Below, piece after piece: positions 9,380 to 18,604 of a stretch of DNA of 64,000 bases. The stretch lies in contig DATLZE010000109.1 of NCBI GenBank assembly GCA_035574195.1, forward strand, positions 1-64,000, given 5' to 3'. Made by a program: the position numbers and the translations under genes. The notes under the pieces were generated by a model that did not search any database, was not told the DNA's origin, and saw nothing but the letters and a program-made list of their open reading frames with translations. Within the stretch, counting starts at the first letter, position 1. Each line of letters opens with the position of its first letter. This DNA comes from SG8-41 sp035574195. Lineage in GTDB: Bacteria > Pseudomonadota > Gammaproteobacteria > Burkholderiales > SG8-41.

Positions 9380-10546
9380 TCAGTTTGCCAATTCGCGCAT
9401 GATCGCGTAGAGCGCGTTCTGCGCCTCGAACCCGATCCCCGGCCGGTCGGGAAGCGCAATGAATCCGTCCTCCACCTTCGCGTCGTCTGCGAACCCCGCG
9501 AACGGGCCGAACACCCCGGGATACGCTTCGCAGCCGCCGAGCCCGAAGCCGCCGACGATCGCGAGCGTCATCTGGTTGCCGCCGTGGGGAAAGACCGAGC
9601 TGCGCTTCCACCCGCGGCGCTCGAGCATTTCCAGCGTGCGCGAGAACTGCACGATCCCGTAGGACTGCGGCACGTCCATCTGCAGGATGTCGCGGTCGGG
9701 CCGCAGCCCCCCGTAGCTCACGAGATTGGCCACGTCCTGCGTCGAGAACAGGTTCTCGCCGGTTGCGAGCGGCGCCTCGTAGCCGCGCGCGACATCGGCG
9801 AGCAATGCGTAGTCGAGGGGATCGCACGGCTCCTCGAACCAGCGCAGCTCGTAGGGTGCCAGCGCCTTCGCGTAGGCGAGCGCGCGCGCCCGGTCGAGGG
9901 CAGCGTTCGCGTCCACCGCCAAGCGATCGCTCGACTTCACCACCTGGAGCGCCGCCTCGATGCGCCTCGCGTCCTGGGGTATGGGCGCGCCGCCGACCTT
10001 GATCTTCATCGTGGTGTAGCCCTGGTCGAGCCTCGTGCGGATCTCCTCCTGCAGCCCGGCGAGACCCTTGCCCGGCTCGTACCAGCCGCCGCCGACGTAG
10101 CACGGCACGCGCTTCGGCGACTTTCCGCGGTTGTATCTTTCCGCGAGGACGCGGTGCAGCGGCTTGTCGGCGATCTTGGCGACCGCGTCCCAGCACGCGA
10201 CCTCGATGGTGCCGATCGCGATCGAGCGCTCGCTGTGCCCGCCGGGCTTTTCGCGGCGCATCATGCACGCGAGGATCTTCTCCGGATCGAGGTTGTCGCC
10301 CCTCGCGTTCACCAGCGAGTCGGGGGGCGCGGCGAGAATACGCGGGATGAAGCGCGCGCGCATCTGCGCGCCGCAGGCGTAGCGGCCCGTGGAGTTGAAC
10401 GCGAAGCCGACGACCGGCCGGCCCCCGCGCACGACGTCGGTCACCACCGCCACGACCGAAGTCGTCATCTCGCCGAAATCGAACGCCGCGTTGCGCAGCG
10501 GCGATTTCAGCGCGACGGCGGTCTCGCGGATATCAACGATCCTCAC
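9380..10546 (-). CDS. tarD: D(-)-tartrate dehydratase, enolase superfamily
   Basis: 388 residues closely resembling the characterised D-tartrate dehydratase subgroup of the enolase superfamily. Conserved landmarks are REKPGGHSERS (K100), the KxK pair K181/K183, metal ligands D212, E238 and E264, and the catalytic H321 in FPHGGNQM. The expected reaction is dehydration of D-tartrate to oxaloacetate. It starts with GTG, and that GTG overlaps the TGA of the upstream SBP gene (GTGA). Translation is therefore probably coupled, and the SBP is a candidate receptor for tartrate or a related sugar acid. A different sugar acid remains possible. Confidence 0.82.
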   Translation of the reverse strand: MRIVDIRETAVALKSPLRNAAFDFGEMTTSVVAVVTDVVRGGRPVVGFAFNSTGRYACGAQMRARFIPRILAAPPDSLVNARGDNLDPEKILACMMRREKPGGHSERSIAIGTIEVACWDAVAKIADKPLHRVLAERYNRGKSPKRVPCYVGGGWYEPGKGLAGLQEEIRTRLDQGYTTMKIKVGGAPIPQDARRIEAALQVVKSSDRLAVDANAALDRARALAYAKALAPYELRWFEEPCDPLDYALLADVARGYEAPLATGENLFSTQDVANLVSYGGLRPDRDILQMDVPQSYGIVQFSRTLEMLERRGWKRSSVFPHGGNQMTLAIVGGFGLGGCEAYPGVFGPFAGFADDAKVEDGFIALPDRPGIGFEAQNALYAIMRELAN

Positions 10547-11517
10547 TCGACGCGGATTCCCGCCTGCCGGATGACCTTACCCCACCTCGCGACCTCTTCG
10601 CGGATTTGCTGCGCAAACTCCCGCGGCGGATTGACGACGATGTTGAACCCCATTTCCGCGATACGCTCCTTCACCTCGGGAAGCGCCATGACGCGCGCGG
10701 TCTCCGAGTGCCAGCGCTCGACGATCGCGCGCGGCGTGCCGGCGGGCAGCAGCATCCCGGTCATGGTGTCCGCCTCGTGCCCCGGGTAGCCCGCCTCGGC
10801 CATCGTCGGCACCTCCGGCAGCGCCGGCACGCGCTGCGCGCTCGTCATCGCGAGCGCGCGCAGCCGCCCCGCCTTGAAGTGCGGCGTCACGGGGGGAATC
10901 GCCTGGCAGCCGAAGGGCACCTGGTTGCCGAGCACCGCCGCGAGCGACGGCCCGCCGCCTGCGTAGGGGACCAGCACCAGATCGAGTTTCGCGTCGAGCC
11001 GCAGTAGGTGCGCCGAGAGATCGGGCGTGGTGCCGATGCCGGGCGTGGCCATGCTGAATTTCTTCGGGTCCCTGCGCACCTGCGCGACGAGATCGGCGAT
11101 CGTCTTCACCGGCTGGCTCGGATGGGCGAAAAAGGCATGCGGCGCGGAGACGATCTTGGTGACCGGGGCGAAACTCTTGTGCGGATCGTAGGGAATCTTC
11201 GCGTAGAGGCTCGGGTTGGCGACGAAGCTCGAGCTCACCAGCAGCACCGTGTAGCCGTCGGGCGTCGAATTGGCGGCGATGCCCATGCCGATGTTGCCGC
11301 CGGCGCCACTGCGGTTGTCCACCACCACCTGCTGGCCCCACGCCTCGGTCAGCTTCTGCGCGAGAATGCGCGCGACGACGTCGGTGGGGCCGCCGGGCGG
11401 GAACGGCACGATCATGCGCACCGGACGCGCCGGGTAGCGCTCGGCCGCGGCGGCGCCCGCGGCGGCGCCCGCGGCGCCTAGGGCGAGGACGAGGACGCGC
11501 AGCAGGAGGGGAAGCAC
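10543..11517 (-). CDS. Bug/TctC-type solute-binding protein
   Basis: 324 residues from a GTG at 11517, two bases after the TGA of the upstream SBP gene; the frame stays open further upstream only as a shadow of that gene. A hydrophobic signal peptide ends around AAAAERYPARP. The family fingerprints are all present: VRMIVPFPPGGPTD, VVDNRSGAGGNIG, PDGYT and a C-terminal PAGTPRAIV. Such periplasmic proteins capture carboxylates for tripartite tricarboxylate transporters or for signalling. It overlaps tarD at its 3' end, which points to a sugar-acid ligand. No TctA or TctB gene is nearby. Confidence 0.88.
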   Translation of the reverse strand: MLPLLLRVLVLALGAAGAAAGAAAAERYPARPVRMIVPFPPGGPTDVVARILAQKLTEAWGQQVVVDNRSGAGGNIGMGIAANSTPDGYTVLLVSSSFVANPSLYAKIPYDPHKSFAPVTKIVSAPHAFFAHPSQPVKTIADLVAQVRRDPKKFSMATPGIGTTPDLSAHLLRLDAKLDLVLVPYAGGGPSLAAVLGNQVPFGCQAIPPVTPHFKAGRLRALAMTSAQRVPALPEVPTMAEAGYPGHEADTMTGMLLPAGTPRAIVERWHSETARVMALPEVKERIAEMGFNIVVNPPREFAQQIREEVARWGKVIRQAGIRVE

Positions 11518-11519
11518 GG

Positions 11520-12494
11520 TCAGTTTTCGATGCGCAAATTGGCCTCGCGGATCACCCTGGCCCAGCGCACGGTCTCGGTCTTGATGAACTCGGCGAACTG
11601 CTCCGGGGTGCTGGTGAGCGGGTCGAATCCCGCGGCCGCGTAGCGCTCGCGGGTATCGGAGTGGGAGACGATCTTCACGAGCTCGGAATTGAGGCGCGCC
11701 ACGATCTCGCGCGCGGTGCCGGCCGGGGCGAGGATGCCGTACCAGGTAGTGACCTCGTAGCCGGGGAAGCCCGCCTCGCGGGTAGTGGGCACCTCCGGCA
11801 GCGCCGGCAGCCGCTGCGCGGAGAGCACCGCGAGCGCGCGCACCTTGCGCGCCTGGATCTGGGGAATCGCGGGCGGCACGCCGATCACCACCATGTCCAC
11901 GTGGCCGCCGATCATGCCGAGCATCGCCATGTTGGAGCCCTTGTATGGCACGTGCAGCATGTTGACCCCGGCCAGTGTCTTGAACATCTCGCTGCCCAGG
12001 TGGTTCGAGGTGCCGAGGCCGCCCGAGCCGAAGGTGAGCTTGCCGGGGTTCGCCCTGGCGAGCGCAGCGAGCTCCTTCAAGCTCTTCGCCGGCACCGACG
12101 GGTGCACCAGCAGCACGTTCGGAATCTGCGCCACCAGCGAAATCGGCGCGAAATCGCGCACCGGATCGTAATTGAGCTTGCGGTAGAGGTTGGGGCTGAT
12201 GGCGAGCGAGGAGGCGCACAGCACGATCGTGTAGCCGTCGGGCGGCTGCTTCGCGGCGAATTCGGCGCCCACGTTGCCGCCCGCGCCGGGGCGGTTCTCC
12301 GGCACCACCGCCTGCCCGAGCGCATCGCCGAGCCTCTGCCCGAGCAGCCGCCCGAGGATGTCGGTCGGCCCGCCCGCGGGAAAGGGCAGCACGAAGCGCA
12401 GCGGTTTCGCAGGATAGCCCTGCGCGAACGCCGGCCCTGCGAGCACGGCGGCGAGTGCCGTGCCGGCGAGGATGCGCCTGCCGAGCTTGCTCAT
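11520..12494 (-). CDS. Bug/TctC-type solute-binding protein
   Basis: 324 residues from the ATG at 12494, which has a GAAGGAGATC ribosome site; a longer frame starts at 12524. A lysine/arginine N-terminus and hydrophobic core end in GPAFAQGYPAKP, a typical Bug signal peptide. Fingerprints include FVLPFPAGGPTDILGR, VPENRPGAGGNVG and the VLLVHPSVPAKS strand. It sits directly before a second SBP gene and then tarD in one transcription unit. The two SBPs may recognise related ligands; which one serves tarD cannot be told. Confidence 0.88.
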   Translation of the reverse strand: MSKLGRRILAGTALAAVLAGPAFAQGYPAKPLRFVLPFPAGGPTDILGRLLGQRLGDALGQAVVPENRPGAGGNVGAEFAAKQPPDGYTIVLCASSLAISPNLYRKLNYDPVRDFAPISLVAQIPNVLLVHPSVPAKSLKELAALARANPGKLTFGSGGLGTSNHLGSEMFKTLAGVNMLHVPYKGSNMAMLGMIGGHVDMVVIGVPPAIPQIQARKVRALAVLSAQRLPALPEVPTTREAGFPGYEVTTWYGILAPAGTAREIVARLNSELVKIVSHSDTRERYAAAGFDPLTSTPEQFAEFIKTETVRWARVIREANLRIEN

Positions 12495-12563
12495 GATCTC
12501 CTTCCCCCGTCGTCCGCGGGCCATTCTACTCCCGGCGGGCGCGGGCAGCGCAACCCCCCGCCC

Positions 12564-13550
12564 TCACGCCGCGAGCCGCGCGCCGAGCGCAACCGGCGCC
12601 CCCGTTTCCATCGAGCGGCAGATCGCCTCCAGAGCCGCGACGACCTCGATCATCTGCGAAGGGGAAACCGGGTACGGCGCCCGACCCTCGACCGCGTCGG
12701 CGAACGCCTCGAGCTCCAGGCGCAGCGCGTCCTCGCGCGCAAAGCACAGCCTCCGGGGCGGCTCGCCGCAGCGGCGCAATACGAGCTCGTTCTCCCCTAC
12801 CGCCTCGGCCGAGCCACGCTCCCCGAAGACATGCACCCGCCAGAAAAAAGGCGTGGTGCGCACGCTCGAGAGCAGCCCGCTCGCCCCGCATTCATGCTCG
12901 AGCAAGACCGCAACCGTGTCGAGCAGTTGCGGCGGGTCGCGGCGCGGGTAGTGGCGCGCGTAGACGCGACGCACCGCTCCGGCGAGGCGGACGAAGGCGT
13001 CGAGAACGTGGATGCCGGTGGCGGTCATCGAGCCGCCGGGAGACTCCTGCGGCGCGGCGCGCCAGGGCGAGAAATGGCGCCGCGCGACCTCGTTGCTGGA
13101 ATTGCCCTCGAGGTGCAGGATTTCCCCGAGATCACCGCTTTCGACGACGCGCGCGAGCTCCCGCATCGAGGGCCAGAAGCGCTTGTCTTGGCCGACACCG
13201 AGCGCCACACCTGCGCGCCGACACGCCTCCACCGCACGCTCGGCGCCAGCGCGGTCGAGCGCGAGCGGTTTCTCGCAGAACACCGCCTTGCCGGCGGCCG
13301 CGGCCGCGACGACCTGCTCGACGTGAGCCGAGTGCGGGGTCGCGAGCACCACTGCCTGAACGCGCGGATCGGCGAGCACTTCCGCAAGATCGCACGAGAG
13401 GGCGAATCCGTGGCGCGCGGCAAATTCGCGCGCCGCCTCGGGATGCCGTACCGCGCCGCGCACGAAGCGCAGCCGGGCGCTGCGGCCCTGCACGGCCTCG
13501 ACCAGTTTCCGGCCCCAGCGCCCGAGGCCGACGATCGCCGCGTCGATCAT
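12564..13550 (-). CDS. Gfo/Idh/MocA family oxidoreductase
   Basis: 328 residues from the internal ATG at 13550 (frame open from 13619). It starts with a Rossmann nucleotide-binding motif, IVGLGRWGRKLV, and has the family signature VFCEKPLAL near residue 95, where the lysine participates in catalysis. The C-terminal alpha/beta domain is complete. Members oxidise or reduce hydroxyls of sugars, inositols and similar compounds with NAD(P). It lies between SBP genes (gaps 69 and 90 bp) in the long minus-strand run. Confidence 0.85.
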   Translation of the reverse strand: MIDAAIVGLGRWGRKLVEAVQGRSARLRFVRGAVRHPEAAREFAARHGFALSCDLAEVLADPRVQAVVLATPHSAHVEQVVAAAAAGKAVFCEKPLALDRAGAERAVEACRRAGVALGVGQDKRFWPSMRELARVVESGDLGEILHLEGNSSNEVARRHFSPWRAAPQESPGGSMTATGIHVLDAFVRLAGAVRRVYARHYPRRDPPQLLDTVAVLLEHECGASGLLSSVRTTPFFWRVHVFGERGSAEAVGENELVLRRCGEPPRRLCFAREDALRLELEAFADAVEGRAPYPVSPSQMIEVVAALEAICRSMETGAPVALGARLAA

Positions 13551-13640
13551 CGAGAATTGGCGGCTGAAATCTCCAGGGGGCCGGACATCCCGGACTTCGG
13601 ACCGCGAACTTCGATCCACCCAGCCCGGCGAGGGCGCGCC

Positions 13641-14654
13641 CTACTGCGGCGGGATCCCCGCCTCCTTGATGATCTTGGCGTAGCGCGGAGTCTCGGTCTC
13701 GATGAAGCGCGCGAACTCCTCCGGCGTGCTGGTGAGCGGCTCGATGCCGACCTCGGTCAGCCGCTTGCGCAAGTCGGGCGCGTTCATCGCCTTCACGATC
13801 TCGGAGTTGAGCCGGGCGACCAGAGCCGCGGGCGTGCCGCCCGCCGTGAGCACGCCGTACCACAGCCGCACGATGTAGTGCTCGAGCCCGAGCTCCCGCG
13901 CGGAAGGCACGTCCGGCAGCACTGCGGAGCGCTCCGGCGAGAACACCATCAACGCGCGCACCTTGCCCGCCTTGACCTGGCCCTGGGCGGCCGGCACCGC
14001 CATGATCAGCATGTCCACCTCCCCGGCCACGAGCGCGGTCAGCGCGAGCCCCGAGCCCTTGAACGGGACGTGCACGATGTTGATTTTCTCGATGCTCTTG
14101 ATCAGCTCGGGCGTGAGGTGGGTGGTCGTCGCCACACCCCCCGAGCCGTAGTTGAGCTTTCCCGGGTTGCGGCGCGCGAGCGCCACGAGCTCCTTCACCG
14201 ATTTCGCGGGCACCGAGGGGTGTACCAGGAGCACGTTGCGGATCTCGGCGACGAGCGCGACCGGCGCGAGGTCCTTCTGCTGGTAGTTGAGCCGGGCGTA
14301 GAGGGAGGGCGCGGTCGCGATGACCGGCGAGCTCAGCACAATGGTATAGCCGTCGGGGGGCGACTTCGCGGCGAGCTCGAGCCCGATGTTGCCGCCCGCA
14401 CCCGGGCGGTTGTCGGTGACGAACTGCTGGCCCGTCTGCTCGGAGAGCTTCTGCGCGAGCGTGCGCCCGAGGATGTCGGTCGGCCCGCCCGGAGGAAACG
14501 GCAGGATGAAGCGCACCGGCTTCACGGGGTAGGGCTGCGCCAGCGCCGCGCCCGCCGCCGCGGCACAGCTAAAAACGAGGGCGGAAAGGCGAGAGACGGA
14601 GCGAAACACCCGCCCCCTAGTTCCTGTCCGTCGGTCGTCGGTTCCGGTTCTCAT
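13641..14654 (-). CDS. Bug/TctC-type solute-binding protein
   Basis: 337 residues. The ATG at 14654 has a GAGGAGAG ribosome site. The N-terminus is long and polar before the hydrophobic signal segment, which ends near GAALAQPYPVKP. Conserved landmarks are FILPFPPGGPTDILGR, TDNRPGAGGNIG, VLLVHPSVPAKSVKEL and a VPFKGSG ligand-pocket loop. It follows another SBP gene after 49 bp and precedes a Gfo/Idh/MocA gene. The ligand is unknown; carboxylates are typical of the family. Confidence 0.88.
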   Translation of the reverse strand: MRTGTDDRRTGTRGRVFRSVSRLSALVFSCAAAAGAALAQPYPVKPVRFILPFPPGGPTDILGRTLAQKLSEQTGQQFVTDNRPGAGGNIGLELAAKSPPDGYTIVLSSPVIATAPSLYARLNYQQKDLAPVALVAEIRNVLLVHPSVPAKSVKELVALARRNPGKLNYGSGGVATTTHLTPELIKSIEKINIVHVPFKGSGLALTALVAGEVDMLIMAVPAAQGQVKAGKVRALMVFSPERSAVLPDVPSARELGLEHYIVRLWYGVLTAGGTPAALVARLNSEIVKAMNAPDLRKRLTEVGIEPLTSTPEEFARFIETETPRYAKIIKEAGIPPQ

Positions 14655-14703
14655 GCGCTCTCTCCTCGTCTCTGGGGTTTGTCTCGTTTCTCGCCTCGGC
14701 GGC

Positions 14704-15684
14704 TCAGTCGGCGCGAATATTGGCCGCCTGCGCCACCTTGGTGTACTTCGCGAGCTCGGAGCGGAAGAACGCCGCAGTGTCCTCGGGGCTGCTCGCGACG
14801 ATGTCGGCCCCGAGCGAGGCGAGGCGCTCCCTCACCTCCGGCACAGCGAGCGCTTTCAGCATCTCCTGGTTGAGCCGCATCACGATCTCGCGCGGGGTCT
14901 TGGCGGGCGCGACCGCCCCGTACCACGTGCTCATCGCGTAGCCCGGCACGCTCTCCGCGATGGTCGGCACCTCGGGCAGGACCGCGGCGCGCCTCGCCTG
15001 GGTCACCGCGACCGCTCGCACCCGACCCGCGCGGATGTGGGGGATGATCGGCGGCATGGTGCTGAAGCTCGTCATCACGTGCCCGGCGACGAGGTCGATG
15101 GCGATCGGCCCGCCGCCTTTGTATGGCACCGGCAGCAGATGGGTCCCGGTCATCATCTTGAACATCTCGCCTGCGAAGTGCTCGGGACTGCCCACGCCCG
15201 AGGTGGCGTAGGTCAGCTCGCCCGGCTTCGCCCGTGCCAGCGCGACGACCTCTTTTACCGTTTTCGCGGGAAGCGAGGGGTGCGCCGCGAGCACGTTCGA
15301 CACCTCCGAGACCACCGTGATCGGCGTGAGATCGCGCTCGATGTCGTAGCCCAGATTGCGGTACACCGGCTTGCTCATGATGTGAGCGACCGACATGAAC
15401 AAGATCGTGTAGCCGTCGGGAGGGGATTCGGCGGCGAGCTTCGCCGCGAGGTTGGCGTTCGCCCCGGGGCGGTTCTCGACGATGAACTGCTGCTTCATGT
15501 ATTCCGTGAGCTTGGCGGCGACCGCCCGCGCCATGATGTCGGTGCCTCCGCCCGGCGCGAATCCGACCAGGATGCGCACCGGTTTCGCGGGGTAGTGCTG
15601 CGCGCCGGCCGGCGCCGCCGCGGCGAGCGCCGCCGCACCCAGCAACGCACAGACGCAGTGAAGAACGGACAGCGAACGATTCAT
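14704..15684 (-). CDS. Bug/TctC-type solute-binding protein
   Basis: 326 residues with a clear Sec signal peptide ending at AGAQHYPAKP and a GGGGGGAGGG ribosome site. Fingerprints: ILVGFAPGGGTDIMAR, ENRPGANANLA, LAAHPSLPAKTVKEV and PVPYKGGGP. The usual G-x-G-G-N loop reads PGANANLA, a small divergence. It lies 81 bp downstream of an amidohydrolase gene on the same strand, suggesting that the amidohydrolase acts on the imported ligand or its CoA-free derivative. Confidence 0.88.
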   Translation of the reverse strand: MNRSLSVLHCVCALLGAAALAAAAPAGAQHYPAKPVRILVGFAPGGGTDIMARAVAAKLTEYMKQQFIVENRPGANANLAAKLAAESPPDGYTILFMSVAHIMSKPVYRNLGYDIERDLTPITVVSEVSNVLAAHPSLPAKTVKEVVALARAKPGELTYATSGVGSPEHFAGEMFKMMTGTHLLPVPYKGGGPIAIDLVAGHVMTSFSTMPPIIPHIRAGRVRAVAVTQARRAAVLPEVPTIAESVPGYAMSTWYGAVAPAKTPREIVMRLNQEMLKALAVPEVRERLASLGADIVASSPEDTAAFFRSELAKYTKVAQAANIRAD

Positions 15685-15765
15685 GGCCCTCCCCCCGCAA
15701 GCCGCTAGCTTGCCATATCCGGGGCCGCCGCAAAATACGCCGCGGCGCCCCGCGCCCCCGGGGCT

Positions 15766-16809
15766 TCAGCGTTCGCCGAGCAGCTTCTTCGCGGTACGGG
15801 CGCGGATCCAGGCGCGCTCCTCGGCGGTGAGCCGGGGAATCGCCTCGATCGAGCCGAGGGGATCGTCCGGCCCCATGTCGAAGGGGTGATCGGTGCCGAT
15901 CACCACCCGCTGCGCCCCCACCTTGTCGATCAGGTAGCGCGCTGCCTGCGCGTCGTGCGTGAGCGCGTCGAAGTAGAAGCGCCGGAACAGCCGCGCCGGC
16001 GGGCTCGGGTCGTTGACCTTGGGCTCCGCGCGCACGCGGTGCCCGTGCACGAAGCGCCCGATCTGATACGGCATGAAGCCGCCGCCGTGGGCAAGCAGGA
16101 TCCGCAGCTTCTTGAGCTCGTCCAGCGCGCCACTGAACATCAGGTGCGCGACCATCATCGTGGTGTCGAGCGGGAAGCCGATGAAGTTGCGCAGGTAATA
16201 GTCGTCCATGCCGCCGCTCGCCAGGCACTGGTAGGGGTGCGCGAACACGAACAGCCCCCGCTCCTCGATCGCCTTCAGCACCTTGCGGAACCTCGCGTCC
16301 GAGAGCGGCACGCCCTCGATCGAGGTGCCGAGCTCCACCGCCCGGAAGCCATGCTCCCGCACCGCGCGCTCGAGCTCGGCGAGCGCCGCGTCCGGGTCCT
16401 GCATCGGCAGATGAGCCATGCCGCGCAGCCGCGACGGATATTGCGCCACCATCTGCGCGATACCGTCGTTCGCGAGCCGCGCCGCCTCCGCCCCGTGCTC
16501 GGGCTTGAGCCAGTAGAAGTAGATCGGCGGCCCGACCGAGATCGCCGCGACGTCGAGCCCTACGCGGTCCATCCACGCGACCTTGGCGGCAGCGTCGTAG
16601 AACTCGGGCTTGAGCGGCGTCATGCGCCCGTGACTGTCGAAGTAGCGCCGGCCGTCGCGCTCCTCGATGCGGGTGCCGAAGCGCTCCGGGTGCTGTTCGA
16701 TCGCCCGCACCACGGTCATCGGAATGACGTGGTTGTGCAGATCGTAGGCCGGAGCCTCGTTCGTGATCGAACCCCTCTTGCGAGCCCTGCCCTTCTTTCG
16801 GACTGCCAT
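15766..16809 (-). CDS. Amidohydrolase-2 family metal hydrolase/decarboxylase (ACMSD-like)
   Basis: 347 residues. Metal-binding motifs of the amidohydrolase_2 superfamily are present: DLHNH (H25, H27) near the N-terminus, LFVFAHP in the middle, LLAHGGG later and GTDHPFDMGP near the C-terminus. Characterised relatives (ACMSD, gamma-resorcylate and 6-methylsalicylate decarboxylases) remove CO2 from aromatic or dienoic acids. The start has an AAAGGAGAGGC ribosome site. The lysine/arginine-rich first 13 residues are unusual but do not resemble an export signal. It is followed by two SBP genes. Confidence 0.85.
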   Translation of the reverse strand: MAVRKKGRARKRGSITNEAPAYDLHNHVIPMTVVRAIEQHPERFGTRIEERDGRRYFDSHGRMTPLKPEFYDAAAKVAWMDRVGLDVAAISVGPPIYFYWLKPEHGAEAARLANDGIAQMVAQYPSRLRGMAHLPMQDPDAALAELERAVREHGFRAVELGTSIEGVPLSDARFRKVLKAIEERGLFVFAHPYQCLASGGMDDYYLRNFIGFPLDTTMMVAHLMFSGALDELKKLRILLAHGGGFMPYQIGRFVHGHRVRAEPKVNDPSPPARLFRRFYFDALTHDAQAARYLIDKVGAQRVVIGTDHPFDMGPDDPLGSIEAIPRLTAEERAWIRARTAKKLLGER

Positions 16810-16870
16810 GCCTCTCCTTTCAAACGGGGTGATGGGAAGACGCGATGACGGAACCCCCGCCGTCAGCGCA

Positions 16871-17213
16871 TCACCCGGCGGCGATTCCCGCCGCCCGGAT
16901 CACTTTCGCCCGCTCGGCTGTCTGCGCGCCCACGATCGCGTCGAGCTCGCCGGGAGAATTGCCGGCAGGCTCGGCGCCTTCGCAGTCGAGCGCCTTCTCC
17001 ACCTCGAGCGATTGCAAGATCTTCACCAGCGCCGCGTCGAGCCGCGCGCCGACCGCCGCGGGCGTGCCCGCCGGCGCAAGCATCCCGTTCCACGGGCCGT
17101 GAGCGAAGCCCGGCACGCCCGCCTGCGCGAGGGCGGGGATCCCGGGCGCCGCTGGCGAGCGCGGCCAGCTTCTGCACCGCCTTCACCGAGACCGCAGGAT
17201 GCACCACCGGCAT
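16871..17213 (-). pseudogene. Decayed Bug/TctC solute-binding protein gene
   Basis: Remnant of a TctC gene. From 17213 the frame reads MPVVHPAVSVKAVQKLAAL, the central 'VVHPSLPVKSVKEL' strand of the family. The C-terminal third (PGIPALAQAGVPGF onward to a stop at 16871) continues in a different frame. About 100 codons between these two segments are missing, as are the signal peptide and the whole first third. The 81-residue open frame 16871-17116 covers only the C-terminus. It starts 15 bp after the stop of the MmgE/PrpD gene. Loss of the signal and pocket makes function very unlikely. Confidence 0.82.
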
Positions 17214-17227
17214 GTCCCTCGCGCGGA

Positions 17228-18592
17228 TCACGCCTGAAGCAGCGGCCGCAGCCGCGTCGCATCCCGCACTCGCTCGATGTTCCACACCGTCTCGATCAGC
17301 AGCGCGGCGCGGCGCGCTCCGAGCACCGGGGCGATCAGCTCGTGCGCCTTCGCCGCGACCTCCTCGCGCGACATCGGGTTCGCCGCCGAGCCGCGCACTG
17401 CGCGCGTGTGGTGGCGCAGCCTGCGCCCATCGCGCGTCGCCACCTCGACCACGGCCTGCGCGCCCGAGGCGCTGGCGAGCGCACGGCTGCCTACGAGCTC
17501 GACGCGCGCCCTCAACCGCCGCACCCGGGGGTCCGAGACGCGCGCCTCGTCGTGCGCCGAGGCGAAGGTGATCTCGCCGTCCACGAGCATCAGCGCCACC
17601 AAGTGCTGGAGATTGATGCTCGCCATCGTGCGGCGGTTCACCGTGCGGGCGCCCTGCTCGTCGATCGTCACCCGCACGCGCTCGACGTCCCGGTCCCGCA
17701 CGCCGTGCTCCGCGATGAGCGCCGCGAGCGCGTCGAGCGGAGCCTGCACCGGATAGCCGGCCTCCCAGCGCTTGATCGCGGTGTTCAGGATGTCGTAGCG
17801 GCGCCCCAGCCCCTCGACGAGCCGGTACGGCTCGGCGAAGCGCGCGTAGGCATGGAAGAACCCGCGCTCGCCGGAGAACACGTCCTGCACGCCCGTGAAG
17901 CCTGAAGCGACCATGGTCGCGGCAGTGACGCCGTTGCGCGCCGGCATGCCGCCGAAGTCGAACGCCTTCTCGATGTGCTCGGTGTCGCGCGCCCAGCACG
18001 AAAGGCCCGAAGCCTGCTGCGCGGCGTACGAAAGCAACCAGCGCGCCTGCTCCGCGTTCACGGCCGCGAGCGCGCCCGCCGCGGCGGCCGATCCGAAGGT
18101 GCCGCCGATGCTGTGGGTCGAGTGCCCCGCGCTGCGCAGCCGCTCCACGCCGAGCGCAGCCGAGACGCGCGCGCACACGTCATAGCCGAGCACGACGGCG
18201 CGCAGCAGCGCCTCGCCGCCGCGGTGATGGCGCTCCGCCATCGCGAGCGCCGCCGGCACCACGCTGCAGCCGGGGTGCACCAGCGCGCCGTAATAGGCGT
18301 CGTCGGTCTCGTCGGCGTGAGCGAGCATCCCGTTCGCGAGCGCGGCATTCACCGCGGAGGTCACGAGGCGAGTGCCCGCGACGCACGCCTCGCGCGCGCC
18401 ACCCTGCGCGCGCGCGTAGGCGATCGCGCGCCGCCCGGGCAGCAGCCGCGAGCCGGAGAGCATCGCAGCGAGCGTGTCGAGAAGGTGGAGCTTCGCGCGC
18501 TCGGTGACCTGCGCCGGCAGCGGCCGGAACGCGGCCCGCGCGATATAGGCCGCGAGCCGGCGCATCAGCGGCGAGATGGTCGCGCCCGTCAC
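17228..18592 (-). CDS. MmgE/PrpD family protein
   Basis: 454 residues from a GTG at 18592. It has the helical MmgE/PrpD fold pattern: LLDTLAAMLSGS near residue 38, an ALANGMLAHADETDD active-site region, and STHSIGGTFGSAAAAG. Relatives include 2-methylcitrate dehydratase, cis-aconitate decarboxylase and many uncharacterised dehydratases or isomerases. This copy is distinct from the true PrpD at 29795 in the same window. It begins 12 bp after the stop of an SBP gene, in a junction containing three near-repeats of GTGAC, so the two are almost certainly cotranscribed. Confidence 0.85.
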   Translation of the reverse strand: MTGATISPLMRRLAAYIARAAFRPLPAQVTERAKLHLLDTLAAMLSGSRLLPGRRAIAYARAQGGAREACVAGTRLVTSAVNAALANGMLAHADETDDAYYGALVHPGCSVVPAALAMAERHHRGGEALLRAVVLGYDVCARVSAALGVERLRSAGHSTHSIGGTFGSAAAAGALAAVNAEQARWLLSYAAQQASGLSCWARDTEHIEKAFDFGGMPARNGVTAATMVASGFTGVQDVFSGERGFFHAYARFAEPYRLVEGLGRRYDILNTAIKRWEAGYPVQAPLDALAALIAEHGVRDRDVERVRVTIDEQGARTVNRRTMASINLQHLVALMLVDGEITFASAHDEARVSDPRVRRLRARVELVGSRALASASGAQAVVEVATRDGRRLRHHTRAVRGSAANPMSREEVAAKAHELIAPVLGARRAALLIETVWNIERVRDATRLRPLLQA

Positions 18593-18604
18593 TTCGTCAC
18601 CGCG

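Noticed and set aside
11661..14873. 1070-codon plus-strand open frame
   Set aside because: Lies opposite several real SBP and oxidoreductase genes; biased composition and no motif.
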